Shown here one piece after another: positions 61,385-64,000 of a stretch of 64,000 nucleotides of DNA. This DNA is from SIG603 sp964370115. Its GTDB lineage: Bacteria > Bacillota > Clostridia > Oscillospirales > Acutalibacteraceae. Position numbers and translations under genes: made by a program. Where the stretch lies: assembly GCA_964370115.1 (NCBI GenBank), contig CAYJIA010000004.1:1-64000 (forward strand), in the 5' to 3' direction. The notes below the pieces were generated by a model. That model did not search any database. It was given only the letters and a program-made list of their open reading frames with translations, and was not told the origin of the DNA. Numbering within the stretch: position 1 is the stretch's first letter; the number at the start of each line of letters is the position of its first letter.

Positions 61385-61822
61385 ATGAAGAAAGTTTACT
61401 TATTATTGTTGTTTTTTATAGGTTTAGGAGTTGCTAGTTTTCCGCTTGCTGTGTTGGCAAGTTTAGACAGTTATTCCTTTTCGCCGATTGAAATACCGAT
61501 TACAAAAATATTTTTAGCACTAGGAGTAATTTCGGGGAGCGTTTTGCTAGTGGAATTAATTTTTAGGAAAATAAACCTTAAGAAGATATTTGAAATGCTG
61601 GGGATTACCGCCGTGGTTGCGGTGATTTCATTTGTTATATTACTGCTTATATTTTCGGCAGATATATCACTTAATTTTCCAAAACCAATGGTGGAGGAAA
61701 CTGCAAAGGTATTAAAATCGATATATGATATAATTCCAAATAGCTTTATTTTAGGGATTATAACAAGTGCAGTCGCCGTTTCGGTTAGACTTGTAGTTAA
61801 AAAGAGAGTTGAGAACCTGTAG
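61385..61822 (+). CDS. Small four-span membrane protein between inverted repeats, function unknown
   Basis: A 145-residue hydrophobic protein with four predicted spans, at about residues 5-27, 38-58, 70-95 and 115-135, and a basic end (KKRVENL). The ATG at 61385 follows AAAGGTG; an in-frame GTG at 61379 lies on that site. I do not recognise a family. It is the only gene between the inverted 164-nt repeats and has no clear promoter of its own other than AT-rich repeat sequence. A small hairpin (61824-61842, GCAAGGGC/GCTCTTGC) follows its stop codon. Confidence 0.7.
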   Translation: MKKVYLLLLFFIGLGVASFPLAVLASLDSYSFSPIEIPITKIFLALGVISGSVLLVELIFRKINLKKIFEMLGITAVVAVISFVILLLIFSADISLNFPKPMVEETAKVLKSIYDIIPNSFILGIITSAVAVSVRLVVKKRVENL

Positions 61823-62043
61823 GGCAAGGGCTCTGCTCTTGCTTTGGGTTTTGCGTAAACGATAATAAGAAAACTTTTTTTCGTGCAAAAAGTTTTCTCT
61901 TTTTGCCTCCTGCAAAAATTCACTTTCAAAAATGCGTTTCTAAGTATAGGATTTCGCTTCTGCGAAAAGCGACTCGGAGCTCTGCTCCAAGACCTCGAAT
62001 TTTTTTGAAAAAAATTTAGTAAAACTTTAAAACAAAAAAACAG
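61823..62043. other. Gene-free stretch holding the second structured repeat
   Basis: The 433-nt gap before carA begins here. It contains an eight-pair hairpin right after the stop codon (61824-61842, loop TCT), then repeat copy B (61867-62030), then the carA promoter and leader, which are listed separately. No ORF of note. Confidence 0.7.
61867..62030 (-). repeat. 164-nt structured repeat, copy B (inverted)
   Basis: The reverse complement aligns end to end with copy A at 61181-61344. The second hairpin reads CTTGGAGC-AGA-GCTCCGAG here against AAAGGC-AGA-GCCTTT there: loop kept, several pairs swapped. The third is CGCTTTT-CGC-AGAAGCG and the fourth TTTTTGC-AGGAG-GCAAAAA. The conserved linker is at 61915-61936 on the plus strand. 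Confidence 0.85.
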
Positions 62044-62072
62044 TTGACAAATGACTTTAATTAGCGTATAAT
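62044..62072 (+). promoter_or_regulatory. Consensus promoter of carAB
   Basis: TTGACA (62044-62049), 17-nt spacer, TATAAT (62067-62072), a perfect sigma-A consensus. It would give a leader of about 175 nt before carA. A second -10-like TATAAT at 62183-62188 has no good -35. Confidence 0.8.
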
Positions 62073-62101
62073 CTCTTGAGATAAGCACAAATAAAAGAGG
62101 A

Positions 62102-62148
62102 GGCTTCACCATCTAAATGTAAAATTTTGAAGGGTGATGTCTTTTTTT
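62102..62148 (+). promoter_or_regulatory. Possible attenuator in the carA leader
   Basis: GGCTTCACC (62102-62110) pairs with GGTGATGTC (62133-62141) with one mismatch and one G-U, followed by seven T, so it has the form of an intrinsic terminator inside the leader. An AGGAGG at 62098-62103 overlaps its 5' arm, and the only codon pair that follows it is ATG TAA (62117-62122). A second small hairpin (TACCCT-TTG-AGGGTA, 62215-62229) lies just ahead of the carA ribosome site. No PyrR-binding sequence was recognised. Confidence 0.5.
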
Positions 62149-62255
62149 GGGATTTGGGGTATTAAAACTATGAGTTTTGTAGTATAATGTAACTGATATG
62201 GTTTTGTGCTTAAATACCCTTTGAGGGTAAATCTAAAATGAAAGAGGACGAATAA

Positions 62256-63323
62256 ATGAGTAAGGCATACTTGGTTTTGGAAAATGGAAAAGTCTTTTGT
62301 GGTGAGTCATTTGGTGCAAGTGGCGAAATTACCGCAGAAGTTGTTTTTACAACAGGAATGACAGGATACCTCGAAACGCTTACAGATAAAAGCTATTTCG
62401 GGCAAATCGTCGTTCAAACATTTCCACTTATTGGAAATTATGGAGTTATTTCATCTGATTTTGAGGGCGAGGTTATTGGCCCATGTGCATACATTGTAAA
62501 AGAATGGTGTCAGGTTCCCTCCAACTTTAGGTGTGAAGGGGATCTTGACACCTTTTTTAAAGAAAGAGGCGTCATAGGCCTTTCGGGTATAGATACAAGA
62601 ACTCTTACAAAAATCATCCGTGAGAGCGGTGTAATGAACGGCGCGATAGTAACAAACCCTGAAAATGCCGATTTCGATAAAATTAAAGCGTATAAAGTGC
62701 AAAAAGCGGTAGAGAGTGTTTCTGTAAAATATTTTGAAGAAAAAACAGATTCTGCAAAGACAAAAAAAGTTGCGCTTATGGACTTTGGTTATAAAATGAA
62801 TATCTACAGAGAGCTTGAAAATAGGGGAGCAAATGTTGTTGTTTGCCCTCATAATACGACAGCAGAGCAAATTAAGGCTATGAATGTAGACGGAATTATG
62901 CTATCAAATGGTCCTGGAGACCCTGCTGAAAATGTAGAAATAATAAGTAATCTAAAAGATATAATGGCTTTAAACATTCCTACTTTTGGAATTTGCCTAG
63001 GCCACCAACTGTTAGCTCTTGCAAACGGATTTAAGACTACTAAGCTAAAATACGGTCATAGGGGTGCAAACCAGCCTGTTAAAAACACAGAAACAGGCAG
63101 AGTTTATATCTCAAGCCAAAACCACGGCTATGCAGTTATGTCGGATACTATTGATGAAAAAATTGCAAGTGAGCTGTTTATAAATGTAAATGACAAAACT
63201 TGTGAGGGTGTAAGATACAAAAACTTCCCAGCATTTACTTGTCAGTTCCACCCTGAGGCAAGCTCAGGCCCTATGGATACAGCGTTCTTATTCGATGAAT
63301 TCTTTAAACTAATGGAGGGTTAA
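62256..63323 (+). CDS. carA: Carbamoyl-phosphate synthase, small (glutaminase) subunit
   Basis: A 355-residue subunit that releases ammonia from glutamine for carbamoyl phosphate, used in pyrimidine and arginine synthesis. The N-terminal domain has FGASGEITAEVVFTTGMTGYLETLTDKSY. The class I glutaminase domain has NGPGDPAEN, the nucleophile C247 in FGICLGHQLLALA and the His/Glu pair in CQFHPEASSGP. AGAGGA lies before the ATG. carB starts 2 nt after its stop codon. Confidence 0.98.
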   Translation: MSKAYLVLENGKVFCGESFGASGEITAEVVFTTGMTGYLETLTDKSYFGQIVVQTFPLIGNYGVISSDFEGEVIGPCAYIVKEWCQVPSNFRCEGDLDTFFKERGVIGLSGIDTRTLTKIIRESGVMNGAIVTNPENADFDKIKAYKVQKAVESVSVKYFEEKTDSAKTKKVALMDFGYKMNIYRELENRGANVVVCPHNTTAEQIKAMNVDGIMLSNGPGDPAENVEIISNLKDIMALNIPTFGICLGHQLLALANGFKTTKLKYGHRGANQPVKNTETGRVYISSQNHGYAVMSDTIDEKIASELFINVNDKTCEGVRYKNFPAFTCQFHPEASSGPMDTAFLFDEFFKLMEG

Positions 63324-63325
63324 TT

Positions 63326-64000
63326 ATGCCACTAAATAAAGACATAAAAAAGGTACTTGTTATAGGTTCTGGTCCTATAGTTATTGGTCAAGCGGCAGAG
63401 TTTGACTATGCGGGAACACAAGCTTGTCGTGCGCTAAAAGATGACGGCATCGAAATAGTTCTAGTAAACTCTAACCCTGCTACAATCATGACAGACAATG
63501 CAATGGCAGACAGAATTTATATAGAGCCACTTAACATTGAAACAATTAAAAGAATAATTAAAAAAGAAAAACCAGACAGCATACTTTCAGGTTTTGGTGG
63601 ACAAACAGGTCTTACTCTATCTATGCAACTTGCAAAAGAAGGCTTTTTAGAAGAAAATGGCGTAAAACTTTTGGGAGCTTCTCCTGAGACTATAGACAAG
63701 GCAGAAGACAGACAAATATTTAAGGATACAATGGAAAGCATTGGCGAGCCTTGTATTCCATCAAAAGTTGTTACAACAGTAGAGGATGCAGCAGAGTTTG
63801 CAAAAGTTATAGAGTACCCTGTAATTATAAGACCTGCATTTACACTAGGCGGCTCAGGCGGCGGTATAGTAGATACCGAAGAAGAGCTATTTGAAGTTGC
63901 AGCAAACGGACTTGCACTTTCTCCAATCACTCAAATACTAGTAGAAAAAAGTATTGCAGGCTGGAAAGAAATTGAATTTGAAGTAATCAGAGACGGCGCG
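63326..64000 (+). CDS. carB: Carbamoyl-phosphate synthase, large subunit (5' part, cut by window end)
   Basis: The first 225 codons of a protein usually about 1070 residues long. Start at 63326 behind GGAGGG. MPLNKDIKKVLVIGSGPIVIGQAAEFDYAGTQACRAL is the typical beginning. The first ATP-grasp domain follows with VNSNPATIMTD, SGFGGQTGLTLSMQLA, YPVIIRPAFTLGGSGGGI and VEKSIAGWKEIEFEVIRD. The frame is open to the last base. Confidence 0.97.
   Translation, partial: MPLNKDIKKVLVIGSGPIVIGQAAEFDYAGTQACRALKDDGIEIVLVNSNPATIMTDNAMADRIYIEPLNIETIKRIIKKEKPDSILSGFGGQTGLTLSMQLAKEGFLEENGVKLLGASPETIDKAEDRQIFKDTMESIGEPCIPSKVVTTVEDAAEFAKVIEYPVIIRPAFTLGGSGGGIVDTEEELFEVAANGLALSPITQILVEKSIAGWKEIEFEVIRDGA

Noticed and set aside
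61181..62030. Insertion sequence or composite transposon bounded by inverted repeats
   Set aside because: No transposase or resolvase gene lies between or next to the repeats, and no target-site duplication was found. The repeats are therefore reported as repeats, not as a mobile element.
62183..62188. Second carA promoter with TATAAT
   Set aside because: No acceptable -35 sequence lies 16-18 nt upstream and there is no extended -10, so only the 62044-62072 promoter is called.
62044..62255. PyrR-binding attenuator or known riboswitch ahead of carA
   Set aside because: The PyrR loop consensus and known aptamer cores were not recognised; only a terminator-like hairpin is supported.

Overview
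The window is AT-rich, densely coded, mostly co-oriented DNA from a Gram-positive (Firmicutes-type) chromosome, most likely an anaerobic member of the Clostridia. This rests on gene content and order: PolC-type DNA polymerase III, the pyrH-frr-uppS-cdsA-dxr-rseP-ispG-polC block, short HisG with HisZ, HemZ, bifunctional Rel, a class B sortase, FabV, the spoVB-like/mazG/hup/rqcP cluster, strong AGGAGG-type ribosome sites and TTGACA-17-TATAAT promoters. Genus and species cannot be told. No phage, plasmid, CRISPR or insertion-sequence genes were found.

Layout. 1-8.6 kb: the end of a tRNA, a chemoreceptor, a minus-strand sugar-kinase/deoC pair, a small membrane protein, and a Cache-GGDEF-EAL cyclic-di-GMP protein with an M32 carboxypeptidase. 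8.6-18.4 kb: one plus-strand run of two tandem S9 peptidases, a Na+/H+ antiporter, an MFS carrier, an RCC1-repeat membrane protein, a GH43/GH117-like glycosidase and an APH-like kinase. 18.4-23.2 kb: a minus-strand operon of a TIM-barrel/acyl-CoA-synthetase fusion, a split ThrE-type exporter and an RluA-type pseudouridine synthase. 23.4-34 kb: the core block for UMP kinase, ribosome recycling, undecaprenyl and CDP-DAG lipid synthesis, the MEP isoprenoid pathway, a site-2 protease and PolC. 34-42 kb: a histidine operon (hisZ, G, D, C, B, a hisA-hisI fusion, hisE) with no hisH or hisF, followed by a degenerate methyltransferase and a GH32 sucrase. 42-49.6 kb: recJ, rel, an MBL hydrolase, hemZ and a nucleoside kinase. 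49.7-53.2 kb: a zinc-ribbon protein, a SpoVB/MurJ-like flippase, mazG, hup and rqcP. 53.2-61 kb: surface and accessory genes (RPQQ-repeat membrane protein, APH kinase, secreted thioredoxin-like/FnIII protein, sortase B, MFS, FabV, a sugar-phosphate-isomerase-like protein). 61-64 kb: a small membrane-protein gene between two inverted structured repeats, then carA and the start of carB.

The most unusual feature is the pair of inverted 164-nt repeats at 61181-61344 and 61867-62030. Each folds into about five consecutive hairpins, and several stem positions differ by compensatory double changes, so the secondary structure appears to be conserved. A 41-nt relative of the terminal hairpin lies at 55197-55237. 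A second short repeat family (7-nt units ending in TTGTGGTGAAAATCC) occurs at 42133-42188 and 61133-61178. Other points of note are the HisA-HisI fusion where hisF would be expected, the TIM-barrel/acyl-CoA-synthetase fusion, a methyltransferase without its SAM-binding loop, a possible attenuator with a start-stop codon pair in the carA leader, and no yabP/yabQ sporulation genes after rqcP.
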